Assembly: GCF_000315625.1 (NCBI RefSeq)
Contig: NW_005434599.1
Coordinates: 352,595-416,594 of the forward strand
Direction of reading: 5' to 3'
Length of the DNA: 64,000 bases
Origin: Guillardia theta CCMP2712
Taxonomy: Eukaryota > Cryptophyceae > Pyrenomonadales > Geminigeraceae
The notes beneath the pieces are model-generated. The model worked only from the letters and a program-made list of their open reading frames with translations. It was not told the DNA's origin and did no database searches. The position numbers and the translations under genes were made by a program. Below, in pieces: positions 34,601-45,792 of this stretch. Positions within the stretch are counted from its first letter, which is position 1, and each line of letters begins with the position of its first letter.

Positions 34601-35784
34601 TCCCATGTACGGGGAGGACATGACACAGGCGTCTGGGAGTCTCGTGATTGACAGAGAGGCGCTGCTTTGCGATGACATCATCACCAGCGGAACTTTCTTC
34701 TCCATCGGCCTTGCAGGATCAATCGAGGAGGGACAGCAGGACGTCCTCCGCCTCCCAGCCACGCTGAGATGTATCATTGAGAAGGAGGGCAAAGTCATCA
34801 GCTCCAAAGCAGCTCAGATGAAACCCCCGTACGATCTAGACAGCCTGATTCATTTTCCCACTCAGGATGGTTTCATACAGGCCTGCCATGGTTTCCTTGC
34901 TAGCATTCCAGCAGCAGCAATGGGGACGAGCTCCTTGAGCAGCAGTGGTGCGGAGGAGAGTGAGGAATGGGCGTTGAAGCACGGGGAGATGACTTCGTCG
35001 CTGTTTTGGACGTTGGCGCTCAAGGCTTGCTCCGATAGCCTCTGTCATGTTGAGAAGGCGCAAGAAGACTTCCAAGGAGAGCTGAGATATCTCTTGACAG
35101 GACAGGTGGGGCGGGGGCAGACGTGTGCGATCTTCACTTCCTTGCTGTACGTCCTCAACGAGTGCTGCATAGACGACGCGATGAAGAGCATGTCATGCGC
35201 CCTGTCACGGTTGTGCCTCGGCCTGTCGCTCTCTCCTGCGGCAGGTTGCGATAGGTTGTCAAAGTTTGCTGAGGTGAGAGTCTCGTCGGTCTCTCGCGTT
35301 TGCGTGACGTGTCGTTTGCTCAGCTTGTAGCTGAAGAAGAGCTCAAGGACGTTGCAAGGGGCTATAGAGAGCTCGGCGTTTCCATAGGGATGGTGGCAAG
35401 CTGTTGGATATCACAAGCCTTTCTCAACACCTTCGAGTGGCAAGAGGTCTTCGTCTGGCTGCTCCTTCCGGTCAGAAACCTGAAAGAGTTTGGCACAGGC
35501 CGCCAAGACTTTGGCGCTGGCCCTCGTCGAGGGTGCAGAGTTGTTGTCATACACCTGTGTAGTGGCTGTGAAGGTGATGGAGGTACGTGTGTTGGTTGTG
35601 CTTCCTCTCTCTGATTGGATACTAGGCACATACAAGACGACACTATTGCGACGATGAATATGAATTCTTGGAGTTGGGGAAACAATCGCTTCCAGACTTC
35701 AGGCTGTCGCAATGGATTGCTGAAATCAGAGGTCTGGCGGAAAGATACGAGCCTTTATGCAAATCGTTCTTATACAAACAATGA
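31650..35784 (+). CDS. Large helical protein, tentatively Broad-minded/TBC1D32-like
   Basis: About 1200 residues in ten or so exons, nearly all alpha-helical and Leu-rich in the style of HEAT/ARM or TBC-related scaffolds. Landmarks: MDEQEIKHMIHERFEQQ at the start, MPPEEVLADANIKSLFQLL, FLNRNLSRETNRVF, FLSP joined to RLHLYASTKFKHWTK, EEHPLLRRNPEQETLLLILL, SCWISQAFLNTFEWQEVF, and a C-terminal stretch ending CKSFLYKQ. The last motifs and the overall order bring to mind the ciliary protein TBC1D32 (BROMI), which acts in cilium signalling and assembly; this is from memory and weak. Exon phases agree across all joins checked. No membrane segment is visible. Confidence 0.5.
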
Positions 35785-36169
35785 AAGACAATCTTGCATG
35801 AAGAGCTCCTCTTAAACCTCTCGTCTATCCAACCGCAACATCAAAAACCATTTCATTTCTTTTTACAAAACTTCCAAGTCAGAAACCAGAGTGAGACGAG
35901 GAGATCCCGGCAGTCGCCTTGTGTCTGTTGTACAACCAGAGCGCCAGCAGGGGCCCAACCACCATGACGACCAGGCAAACGCGCTCGAGCATGTCCAGGA
36001 TCAGGTCAGCCTGTCGCCCCCCCCGCCGCCCCATGCCAGTCGTCAGACACGTCAAACTGCACGTCAAACTTTAGTCAAACTGTGAGGTCAGTGCGGGGAG
36101 ACGGGCCAAAATGGATGACGAAACCTTCCTAACCATGCTCTAGCAGTGAACGATATGCTCCGCTCGTCG

Positions 36170-36371
36170 ATCCTCCTCCTCCACCACCACCACCACCACC
36201 ACTACCTCCTCCTCCTCCTCCTCCTCATCATCATCATCATCATCATCATCCTCATCCTCATCCTCATCCTCATCCTCATCCTCATCCTCATCCACCACCA
36301 CCACCTCCACCACCTCCTCCTCCTCCTCCTCATCCACCTCCTACACAGCTCCTGCTCCTCCTGCTCCTGCT

Positions 36372-36418
<47 letters not shown>

Positions 36419-36655
36419 AGCTGCTGCTCCTGCGTCCTANNNNNNNNNNNNNNNNNNNNNNNNNNNNNNNNNNNNNNNNNNNNNNNNNNNNNNNNNNNNN
36501 NNNNNNNNNNNNNNNNNNNNNNNNNNNNNNNNNNNNNNNGTCCTCCTCCTCCTCCTCCTCCTCCTCCTCCTCCTCCTCCTCCTCCTCCTCCTCCTCCTCC
36601 TCCTCCTCCTCATCATCATCATCATCCTCATCCTCATCCTCCTCCTCCTTTGCCT
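36170..36655. repeat. Compound microsatellite (CTC/CAC/ATC/CTGCTC) around a gap
   Basis: Runs of CCTCCT, CATCAT, CTCATC (about 36230-36290), CCACCA and CTGCTC (about 36350-36430) precede the gap, and a long CTC run (36541-36610) then CATCAT follows it. Frames through it code for homopolymers only. Confidence 0.9.
36440..36539. other. Assembly gap, 100 N
   Basis: Exactly 100 undetermined bases inside the microsatellite, the usual placeholder for a gap of unknown size. Confidence 0.98.
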
Positions 36656-37029
36656 GTTCCTTAATCTCTGCGACCACCTTCTTGGCCAACACTTTCTCCT
36701 TCTTCTCCTTCTCCTTCGCTAACACTCCACCATCATAATTTACTCTTCCTGCTGGCCCAGCTCCTCCTTCTTCTTGCTCCTTTGACAACCCAACATCCAT
36801 AACATCCCCATAACACAAACCTGCCCCGTGCACGCGAACCTCCATGCAGAGTACACCATGTATCATCCTTGCCCTGCCGCTCGCTCGCTCACTTGCTGCT
36901 GCCATTCAATCATCGCCTCTTTTTCTTCGTCTCGCCTCTCGCCTCTCTTGTTGCTTCTGCTCGATTCTGCTTGTTTACTCGTGATGATTGTATGGCGCAG
37001 GGAGTTGGCGTTGGAGGAGCGACTGCACC

Positions 37030-38058
37030 ATGTCCTTTCCAGACAGTCAAGCCGCCTACAGGCTTCTGGTCAAGTCCATGTCGCCATGGCCGTTGTTCTC
37101 TTCCAACTGGTTCCGCATGTTGGAGGGGATACAGCAGATCACAGACGCAGCTGTGCTAGAGAACAAGAACGTGGATAGGGACACACAGGCCAGCACAACG
37201 CTGTGGGAGAGGAACGAGCTGATAGTTCGATACATCCTCGAAGAAGGGAAGCTGAACCTTACTCTGAGGCTGCTGGTGGATTTCAAGGACCTGCAACGGC
37301 AGGAGCAGTTTGCGAACAAGCTCTCGGCAGCGAAGCAGGCGGAGCCCAACGCGAGCTTCGACGACTTGTCGACGATCAAGATCAAGGCAGCACTGTTCGA
37401 ACAAACTCTTGGAGTGCTGATACTCTGCTCCATCACGTCGATCGAAGCCTTGCAGGTCATCGACTTTCCACTCTTCATCGAGCACATTGCTAAGACGTTG
37501 GAATTTGCCCTGATGCACCCTGAGATGGTGCGGTCACCCGATTCCTATAGAAGACAAGAAGTCTTGGCTGTCTCCTACATATTTCACATCCTACAAGCCA
37601 TGGACCAGCTGCAAGAGGATAGAATAATGGAAGTGATGCAAGAGAAGAAAGTTTTCCCGTCCTTGGTCAGGAACATAGCCACCTATCACACCTACTACCA
37701 GACGAATGTGAAGAAGCATTCTGTCATGGTAGGCTGTGTTGGACCCCTTCCTGAAATCTCACCTTCCTCCCAGGCGGTCTCTTCCTTTGTCAACACTGAA
37801 GCATTCAAGACGAACCCGAAGGCTTTCCTGCAGGACGATGAGACCAAGTCTCTGATCGTCTCGTTGGAGGAGAGTTTAATCAAGGTTCTTGTGAGGGAGG
37901 GCGAGCCGAGGCCTGATAGGTGGCAGGAACATTTCTCAGACTACTCGAAGAAGAAGTTGATTCGGGTCCGATGTGCTGTCGTGCCCGATCGTTGAACTAA
38001 CGTTGCTCACTCGCAGCCTTTGCTAGACTTCATCTTGCGGAACAAGCCCCCCAAGTGA
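37030..38058 (+). CDS. Helical protein of unknown function
   Basis: The start at 37030 (MSFPDSQAAYRLLVKSM) is followed by about 300 residues of charged and Leu-rich helices: TLWERNELIVRYILEEGK, LNLTLRLLVDFKDLQRQ, TLGVLILCSITSIEALQ and RQEVLAVSYIFHILQAM. A 45-bp in-frame GT-AG intron at 37730-37774 is likely removed, and a second intron after DYSKKK leads to a short last exon PLLDFILRNKPPK and a stop at 38056-38058. I do not recognise the family; an ARM-like scaffold is possible. It lies next to the BROMI-like gene, but nothing ties them together except position. Confidence 0.65.
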
Positions 38059-38271
38059 GGACGGGGGAGACAAGCCATCAAGCGTGGAGAGCAGGGTGGA
38101 AGGAAGAAATGAGAGAAGTGGGGAAGAGATAGAGAGGGAAAGAGGGTGAAGGAAGCGAGGTAGAACAGAATCTCAAGTGTTATTAATCAAAGTCAAAATG
38201 TTCTCGGATCCTTGCCGCCAGGTATATTTCTAGAGATACGATAATTTGAAAGGCGAGGCAAGAGAAGGGAG

Positions 38272-41199
38272 TCATCCAACCGGAGAGTCGTTCTTCTTGA
38301 GCAGCCCGAAGTTCTTAAGGATCTTGATCTGGTGTGCTCGCTTCGTTACGTTGAGATCATCCCAGAGCTGGTCAAGTACGTCAAGCATGCTTCCGTCGAT
38401 GCTATTTTCACGGAAAGCTGAGACGTGTTCCTTGAGCTCAATCTGTTCGAGCTTCCGGCAAACGTCATCGACCGTCATGCTAAAGACTGGAGGCTCTGTC
38501 GCTGCGGAAGTCTTGGAGTTTGCAGACGAAGAACTTGACTGAGTTTCCACATCGCTGAGCATCTGCGTCAAAGCCTCCTCCATTGCTTGTGCATCAGGAA
38601 AGCGTTCCTTCTTGTCCTTTTTCAATGCCATGCGAATGAAGTTGTTGCATTTGCTCGAGACGCCTTCGATCAGAGGAGGCGTGAGGTGGAGGATGTTCAA
38701 GCCAAGATTAGAGTGTTCTTCGCGTGTCAGGCAAGCATCTTCGATAGACAGTTCTCCTTCGTTGCTTGTCTGCCCTTTCAGATTTACAAACGGATGATTT
38801 CCTGAGAGCATCTTGTAAAAGATGACGCCAAGACTCCATACATCTGTCCTGATGTCAATGTCCATGGTCACTCCTCGCACTTGCTCTGGTGACATGTACA
38901 ACGGATTTCTCAGCAGATCTCGCGCTTTCGATGTTTCTGGCCTGAGAGGATCATTCTTCTGCATTCCCACATCAATTATCACAATTCTATTGTCTTCCGA
39001 TGATATCATTACGTTCGATGGTTTTAAATCGTAATGTGTTATTCCTCTGTAATGTAAATTTGCCACTCCATGCACAAGCTGTGATATGAAATTCTTACTA
39101 TCTTCCCAGGGAAGCGCTTTGTCTTGCATCAAACTTTCTAGAGTAACACCATCTATATATTCCATCACAACTATTAGCTGGCTGTCAGATATTCCTGCAT
39201 CCAACACCTTGACAATGTTGCGGTTCTCAACCAGCTGTAATTTCATTAACATTTCCATATCGTGGTCGTTCTCATCTGTAAATCTTGAGTTACACAATTT
39301 GATTGCGACAGTCTCATTGCGCTTATCCCTCCCACGATAGACTTGACTCATCGATCCCACCGCGACTAAAACATCTAGAGAGTACTTGGTGTCATTCAGG
39401 ATTATTTGACGGACACTCGATCTAATTGTTGCTATCTTTGTCGGAACACTCCTGCCATACGAACAGTCTGCAGGACACACGCCATCAAGAATTCCAGATA
39501 AAATATTTAAAATATTTTCGCAAGATTGTTCGAATGTTTTAGGGTCCATCTTCCTGTTTTTCCCTCTATGTAAGAGGAGTCGGTCACTTTCATTCATCAA
39601 GATCATGATATTCTCACGTATGACTGGATCCTGCAGCATTTCTCTGTGTGTAAGGATAGTTCCGAGTGCTGTCACATCCCATTTTGTGTAAGATTGTGAT
39701 AAGATCTTGGTACGTATACTAGATGACTTGACATCACATCGGCTTATTAGATTTCTTGCATTGATATCTTGCCATGAATTTCCTGTCATGGATTGCCACA
39801 GATGAAGAAATGCATCCTGCATGACTTCCGAGCCAAGCTCAGTGATAAGTCTACAGTATTTGCCATAATTCTCTGCATCAATTTGTTCTGGTGTTTTTGA
39901 TTCTTTTCGATTTGCATCTGCATTGATGATGTTATCAAATATGAATGAATTCTGACCAGGCTGTATCGGTGGAACTAGGTCCAGAGAGAAGGGGCTGCAG
40001 ATTTCTGCCCATAGAGCAGATTCAAAGTAGGGTGGCCTTCCATTGCTGTCATCGTGAAGATCATCATTACTCTTAGCAGCAACAGAATGGTCGACTTGTT
40101 GTGGAATTACAATCTCTGAAATTTCAGGCTTCTGCTTCTTATTCTTCACCACTCTCTTGGTCCAATCGATTTCAAAAACGCTTTCACACTTCATAAGTAA
40201 TTCTAGATAGTAATCAGGTTTGTATTTGGCATCTGCTGTCATGATACTTGATGCAGCTTCTGCAGCGTCCTGGAAGGACATATCTTTCTTACCCAATTCT
40301 CCTAGTCTGCGCCGAATTTCTTGAATGTAGAGAATATTTGACCTTGGTTTTGCATCTATGATAGAATTTCCATCTTGTAGAACAAGTTGACGGTTTCTGC
40401 ACGCTTCCAACGCATTTTCTGCATCTTCAAAATTTACGAAATTCACGAAGGCGTAACCATCCATGAGACGAATTGGCGGCAGTCCATTGCTTTGCACCAA
40501 AGGACCGAATGCACTAAAAGCCTTCTCTAAACTTGATGCATCAGCATCATAAAGATTCATGACGTAAAGAGTAAAGCATAGCAACGTTTGCTTGATTCCG
40601 TCGCATTTGATATAAACAATTGGTACCGGATGATTAGGGTTCTTTTTACGATGTTCTTCTTCAATCCACTTCTCATAATTATACTTAGCACGAAGTGCCT
40701 CCTCTGAATTACGAAAATTGAAATACACAAGCGGACATCCATAATATCGCGGATCGTTGTCTGTTGCAACAATGTAGAATATTGCCTGCGGGTGAAAATC
40801 ATTTTTCAGCTTCACACAAATTTCTTCCAATCCATCGTCTTGACGCATCCATTTTAAGCATACTGTTTGGTTAGGTTGAAAAGGTTGTTGATTATTGTTG
40901 TAAGGCTTACTTTTCAAATAAACTATGGGTTTTTCCATACCTCCTGCACCCCAGATCTTTGCATGTTGTACTTCGATCCATTCCTCAATTCTCGCACGTG
41001 CATTTACAGCTTGTTCATGATCAGCATAATTGAAGAAAACGAGAGCACTTCCCTCATTTTGTGGATCTGAATCCTTGTTTATGCACAGTGAGCAGGCTTG
41101 TGGCTTGATATTATCGTATATGCTTTGGCAAATCTCCTTCATCTCTTTCACTGGCCTGAGCCATTTGACGCAAACTGTTTGGTTAGGAGGAAAGAACAT
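38272..41199 (-). CDS. RRM-like / HEPN-like / protein kinase / SAM multidomain protein (intronless)
   Basis: One uninterrupted frame, 975 residues from the Met at 41199 (an in-frame ATG at 41301 would add 34). In order: two related RRM-like repeats (1-96 and 107-200, both opening PNQTVC.KW), a clearer RRM (about 210-285, LYVMNLYDAD.. and DGYAFVNFVNF), a helical region 440-575 resembling DZIP3-type HEPN domains (TKWDVTALGTIL .. RLLLHRGK .. KTFEQSCENIL), a kinase (605-880: VGSMSQVYRG, VAIK, THYDLKPSN, DVG, MSPEQ) and a C-terminal SAM domain (906-965, MTVDDVCRKLEQIEL). The kinase has HYD for HRD and DVG for DFG, yet Lys, both Asp and the Asn remain, so it may be active. No introns and clearly more A+T than its neighbours. 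Confidence 0.85.
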   Translation of the reverse strand: MFFPPNQTVCVKWLRPVKEMKEICQSIYDNIKPQACSLCINKDSDPQNEGSALVFFNYADHEQAVNARARIEEWIEVQHAKIWGAGGMEKPIVYLKSKPYNNNQQPFQPNQTVCLKWMRQDDGLEEICVKLKNDFHPQAIFYIVATDNDPRYYGCPLVYFNFRNSEEALRAKYNYEKWIEEEHRKKNPNHPVPIVYIKCDGIKQTLLCFTLYVMNLYDADASSLEKAFSAFGPLVQSNGLPPIRLMDGYAFVNFVNFEDAENALEACRNRQLVLQDGNSIIDAKPRSNILYIQEIRRRLGELGKKDMSFQDAAEAASSIMTADAKYKPDYYLELLMKCESVFEIDWTKRVVKNKKQKPEISEIVIPQQVDHSVAAKSNDDLHDDSNGRPPYFESALWAEICSPFSLDLVPPIQPGQNSFIFDNIINADANRKESKTPEQIDAENYGKYCRLITELGSEVMQDAFLHLWQSMTGNSWQDINARNLISRCDVKSSSIRTKILSQSYTKWDVTALGTILTHREMLQDPVIRENIMILMNESDRLLLHRGKNRKMDPKTFEQSCENILNILSGILDGVCPADCSYGRSVPTKIATIRSSVRQIILNDTKYSLDVLVAVGSMSQVYRGRDKRNETVAIKLCNSRFTDENDHDMEMLMKLQLVENRNIVKVLDAGISDSQLIVVMEYIDGVTLESLMQDKALPWEDSKNFISQLVHGVANLHYRGITHYDLKPSNVMISSEDNRIVIIDVGMQKNDPLRPETSKARDLLRNPLYMSPEQVRGVTMDIDIRTDVWSLGVIFYKMLSGNHPFVNLKGQTSNEGELSIEDACLTREEHSNLGLNILHLTPPLIEGVSSKCNNFIRMALKKDKKERFPDAQAMEEALTQMLSDVETQSSSSSANSKTSAATEPPVFSMTVDDVCRKLEQIELKEHVSAFRENSIDGSMLDVLDQLWDDLNVTKRAHQIKILKNFGLLKKNDSPVG

Positions 41200-41301
41200 T
41201 CTCGTTGAGTAGGATGCGAGAAAGAAGATGAATCTTCGGCTCGCAACTGCGGAAAAGGAGTAGAAAGCTGTTCCTCGAAAGGCTTCACAGATATAGAGCA
41301 A

Positions 41302-42433
41302 GTTGATATCAAAGTTGCTGTTGATTCGATGGGATTACGAATTCAGTGATCTGCAACTTAAAGAATTGAGCAACGACTGATGGTTTCGTTGTCTTTTTCC
41401 TTGTTCCTTCATCACCTTTGCTCTTACTTAGTCTCTGTCACCGTCCACGCTAGAACCCTAATATTTATCTGTCGCCTGGCCTTTCGCTCTACCTCCTTTC
41501 TTCTTGCCTACCACCGAGCGCAAGCAAGATGTCACCCTCAAGTCCTCCCCGCTGTCTTCCCTGCCTCTCCTGTCCACTTCTTGTCCCTCTTTGTGTTCTT
41601 TTTTTGTGTTTTTTTTTCCTCTTTGTTTCTAGCCGCCAACCCAGTCCTCTACCCCACCTCTGTACCGCTACCCTTACCTGGACCCACCCAGGGGCTATGG
41701 TACCCCTACCATCAATGTGACCAATGCAATAGGCAACTTGCAAGGATCATCCTTTGATGCCCTTTACTATCTAAATATTCCAATAAGATCATTATGTTAT
41801 AAAAGGTATCCATATGGCCTTTGTAAACAACATCCCCCACCCCCACCATATATGAATGCCCACCCCACGATTCATACTACCCTTTAGCCGCTTGATTTCC
41901 CATTTCTTTTGTACCATCTACCCCCTACCCACACTGACCCAGTACCCCCTCCTCTTCCTATCCTCTTCCCTTCTCCTAGTAGGACTTTAGAGCCCTTGAA
42001 CTACCCCACCCTTTTGTTGCACGACTTAGGGAATAGCACCCCACCCTGAACTACCCTACCTAAGTATACCATTGTTCATGCCATTGCTCGTGCCTCTACC
42101 CACCCAACCAACCATACATGTCAAGGTTACTTCACTACCCCATTTAGAAGCCAATACTACCCACCTTCTGGTAAGTTGCAGCAGATATACTACCCAAAAT
42201 AATGGATTATAGTACCCCACCCCGCTGTTCATGAAGTACCCACCCCACTTCATATCACGGATTCAAAACTTGGTAGCCCCCTGGCTACCCTACTCGAAGG
42301 CTTCGGCGAACTAAATCGAGTGCTCGCCGACCGGGCCGGGGCCGTGGGCTCAGTTTGTCCGGATCCGGCCGGGCCGCTACTTATGCTTCCCTGACTGAAA
42401 AGCGATTATGAGCCTCTTCAGCGTGTGTCCGTC
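41302..42433. promoter_or_regulatory. TACCC tract plus GC element between divergent kinase and dehydrogenase genes
   Basis: From 41640 to 42280 the plus strand is rich in TACCC, ACCCCACC and CTACCC words interrupted by mixed sequence; 42300-42380 is GC-rich (CGACCGGGCCGGGGCC, CGGCCGGGCC) and ends about 50 bp before the next ATG. This is the composite element in its plainest form, directly upstream of a gene. Promoter function is inferred. Confidence 0.5.
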
Positions 42434-43592
42434 ATGGTGTGGATAGAGGCACTGGCGGGCGTAGCGTTCGCATCGTTCATCATCCCCTTCCTCCTTGCTG
42501 CCTTCGTGTGGAAGAGACAGGACCTCAAGGTAGAGCTGCGTCCATGCGCTCTCCCACTCAAGGAGCTGCTGATTCTCATTCTTCTTTACACCGGTGTTGA
42601 CCTGAACTTTGCAGAAGAAGTACGATTGCGAGTGGGCGCTGGTCACGGGTGCATCGAGTGGTATTGGGAAGGTTCTCACGGAGAAACTTTGTCAACAGGT
42701 CTATGCCTGCCAGTCTGTTTGTGATTACCCGCTCACTGGACTCATCTTCAGGGAATCAATGTCGTCATGGTAGCCTTGGACGATTCTTTGCTCGGTGAGA
42801 GCTACGAAGAATTGAAGAAGAGGTGTTTTCTTTTACCATGTTGCTGTACACCATCTGATGTTAACTTCGAAAGGTATCCGGATGTTCAGATCCGAAAAGT
42901 TGGGGCAGATCTTAGTCGTGAAGGATACATGGAGAAAATTAAGGACTCGACGAAGGACATATCCATTACTTGTGTGTTCAACAATGCAGGATACATTACC
43001 ACGGGGATGTTCGCTGATGTTCCAATAGAGAAGCATCTGCTCAACCTTCATTGCAACTCCACATGCGCCGTTCAGATCACGCATCACTTCCTGAACAAGA
43101 TGCTCGACTCTGGCAAGAAAGGGCTGGTCTGCTTCACGTCCTCTCCAGCGGGGTGCATGCCAAGTCCGTTTGCCGCCATCTATGGATCGTCCAAAGCATT
43201 CCTGACAGAGTTCGCAACGTCCTTGGCTCCCGAAGTGAAGTACAACGGCGTCGATGTCCTTGTTGTGCATCCCTCTCCGGTGGCCTCCAACTTCTACAAC
43301 TCAGTACACAAGATTTCCTCCATTGCTTTCTTCCAGAAGACTGTCCGGGGCCCAGAGAACATCGTCGAATACATGTTTGCAGGAGCTGGAAGGACTGTGA
43401 TTGTGGAAGAGGTATATTGAGTGGAAAGTGCTCTGGTTGTAACTCAGTTCTCAGGGGTATTTCTGCTTCTTCGTGAGAGGAGTGCTCTTGAAGCTGATTG
43501 ACGTGGCCTTCCTGACCAACATCATCACTCGCTGCATCCATCTCAACGCTGATTACAAGAAAGTGACTGTCCAGAGGAAGAAATCCAATTGA
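42434..43592 (+). CDS. Membrane-bound short-chain dehydrogenase/reductase (3-ketoacyl-CoA reductase / 17-beta-HSD type)
   Basis: SDR enzymes of this type reduce ketones with NAD(P)H, often in ER fatty-acid elongation or steroid metabolism. Exon 1 codes a membrane segment (GVAFASFIIPFLLAAFVW). Then ALVTGASSGIGK (nucleotide-binding TGxxxGxG), VVMVALDD, CVFNNAGY (NNAG), VCFTSSPAG with the catalytic Ser, and AIYGSSKAF with the YxxxK pair. HPSPVASNFY follows, and the C-terminal exon ends with a basic tail. Five introns of about 45-70 bp join in phase. The layout (N-terminal anchor, about 310 residues) fits HSD17B12/KCR-type enzymes, but the substrate cannot be read from sequence. Confidence 0.8.
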
Positions 43593-43716
43593 GCAATGTG
43601 GACAGCATATGCTGTAAGTTTCCGACTTGGTTTTAAGAATAGGTTAAATGTTTCATTGAACAAAGCATTAAAAAAGAAAGGGGTATTTACACAGACATCG
43701 ATTGAAAGAGCATAGG

Positions 43717-44901
43717 TCATGGAACAAGTGATACAGGAATCTCTGATGCTGCATGTGATTGTTGACCTTTCTTCAGCAGCTGAAGGTACGGCTCCATTGG
43801 GGTGTTAACATAAGGCAGGTGAACTCCGTCCCTCTCTGTCCTCTTGTTGAGAGGAGGAAGCTTACCTGCGTCTAAGCTTATGCGCGTGAGATATTTGGGC
43901 TTGCCTGGCATGGGATTCTTTTCTCTTGCTTCCTCGGGGCTGAGAATTGAAAAGATGGCCACAGGAATACTGCGCACCTTGGTAGAATTAAACATTTCCT
44001 TGGAGGGGAGGGAGTGACTGTTTGCTGCGGTGATCTCCGACAGCTTCTTCATCTTTGTATCATGGCTGTATGGTGAGACCGACCTTCTCCCTCTGCCCAG
44101 TCCGGAACTTGATCGCTGAGGGACTTCAGCATCCGATCTCACTTTATGCATCCTCCCCACGAGGACCGGCTCTGTCGATCTCGAACGTTGTTTCAGAAGC
44201 GTCTTCTTCCTCTCGTGAGGGCTTCCACTTAGCTGCATCAGCTTGCTGCCGGCAAAGTTCCCCTTCTTGAGGTAGTTGATGTCGTTCTGAATCATGATCA
44301 GCGCCTGGTCCATCCTATCTGGCATGTTTGCGAATGGCAATTTAGAGCGCGCGAGCCGCTTGCAGGGAGTTTGATGCAGAGCCTTCCTCTGCGGGAGGGG
44401 ATTGAATCCTCCCATGGCCGGATCATCCATCCATGGCCGAACCGTCATGGTGGGCTGCTGAGCGAGCTGGGGTTCGGCATAGCCCATGTCGAAGCTGCTC
44501 TCTGGGGACAAGGAGCTGCGTGACCTCAAGGACAGCTCCTCGAGTGAACCGGTCTCATCGACCGAGTAGAGAGGAATGTCACTCTTGCGGATATGGTATG
44601 GAGCCTTCCTTTCCTTTCCACCGTTCCCATTCGCCCTTCTCGACGACCTTTTACTTGCGTTCTTGTCAACGGCTGCGGCATCAACCTGGTTCTGGGCATC
44701 GTGGTCTTCTTCGATTGCTGTGTCCATTCCTTCCACTGAGCTCTCTTCTTGCATCACGATGTCCTTCTCTTGCACCTCATCAAAGCTTGCATCACTGCTA
44801 TCATGGGGCTCTTGGCCTCTCAACTGACTGTCGTCATCCACATCAATGTCATCCCTCTCCTCCTCCCCATCGTGTTGACGTTGCAAGTTTTCTGCCTGCA
44901 T
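43717..44901 (-). CDS. Disordered orphan protein, 394 residues, intronless
   Basis: A single long frame with no recognisable domain. The N-terminal third is acidic (DDIDVDDDSQ, VEGMDTAIEEDHD); the middle and C-terminal parts are basic and rich in Ser, Pro and Arg, including RRANGNGGKERK, LPFANMPDRMDQALIM with a short predicted helix, and many RS/SP pairs that could be phosphorylated. Met codons and normal-looking codon use over the whole length favour a real gene over an accidental frame. It ends 125 bp from the convergent dehydrogenase gene. A nuclear or cytoskeletal role is possible, but there is no evidence for either. Confidence 0.6.
   Translation of the reverse strand: MQAENLQRQHDGEEERDDIDVDDDSQLRGQEPHDSSDASFDEVQEKDIVMQEESSVEGMDTAIEEDHDAQNQVDAAAVDKNASKRSSRRANGNGGKERKAPYHIRKSDIPLYSVDETGSLEELSLRSRSSLSPESSFDMGYAEPQLAQQPTMTVRPWMDDPAMGGFNPLPQRKALHQTPCKRLARSKLPFANMPDRMDQALIMIQNDINYLKKGNFAGSKLMQLSGSPHERKKTLLKQRSRSTEPVLVGRMHKVRSDAEVPQRSSSGLGRGRRSVSPYSHDTKMKKLSEITAANSHSLPSKEMFNSTKVRSIPVAIFSILSPEEAREKNPMPGKPKYLTRISLDAGKLPPLNKRTERDGVHLPYVNTPMEPYLQLLKKGQQSHAASEIPVSLVP

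Positions 44902-45792
<891 letters not shown>

Larger units (their letters stand above)
35785..37029. other. Intergenic region with microsatellites and a possible tail-anchor exon
   Basis: A minus-strand frame ending at 35879 follows an acceptor-like site near 36010 and encodes a membrane segment (VCLVVMVVGPLLALWLY) close to its C terminus; it could be the last exon of a small tail-anchored protein, but no upstream exon was found. The rest is trinucleotide and hexanucleotide repeat with an assembly gap. A minus-strand Lys/Glu-rich frame (36650-36905) is likewise unproven. Confidence 0.35.

Noticed and set aside
36146-36905. ORFs with His, Leu, Arg or Glu homopolymers across the N gap
   Set aside because: Simple-repeat translation through an assembly gap.
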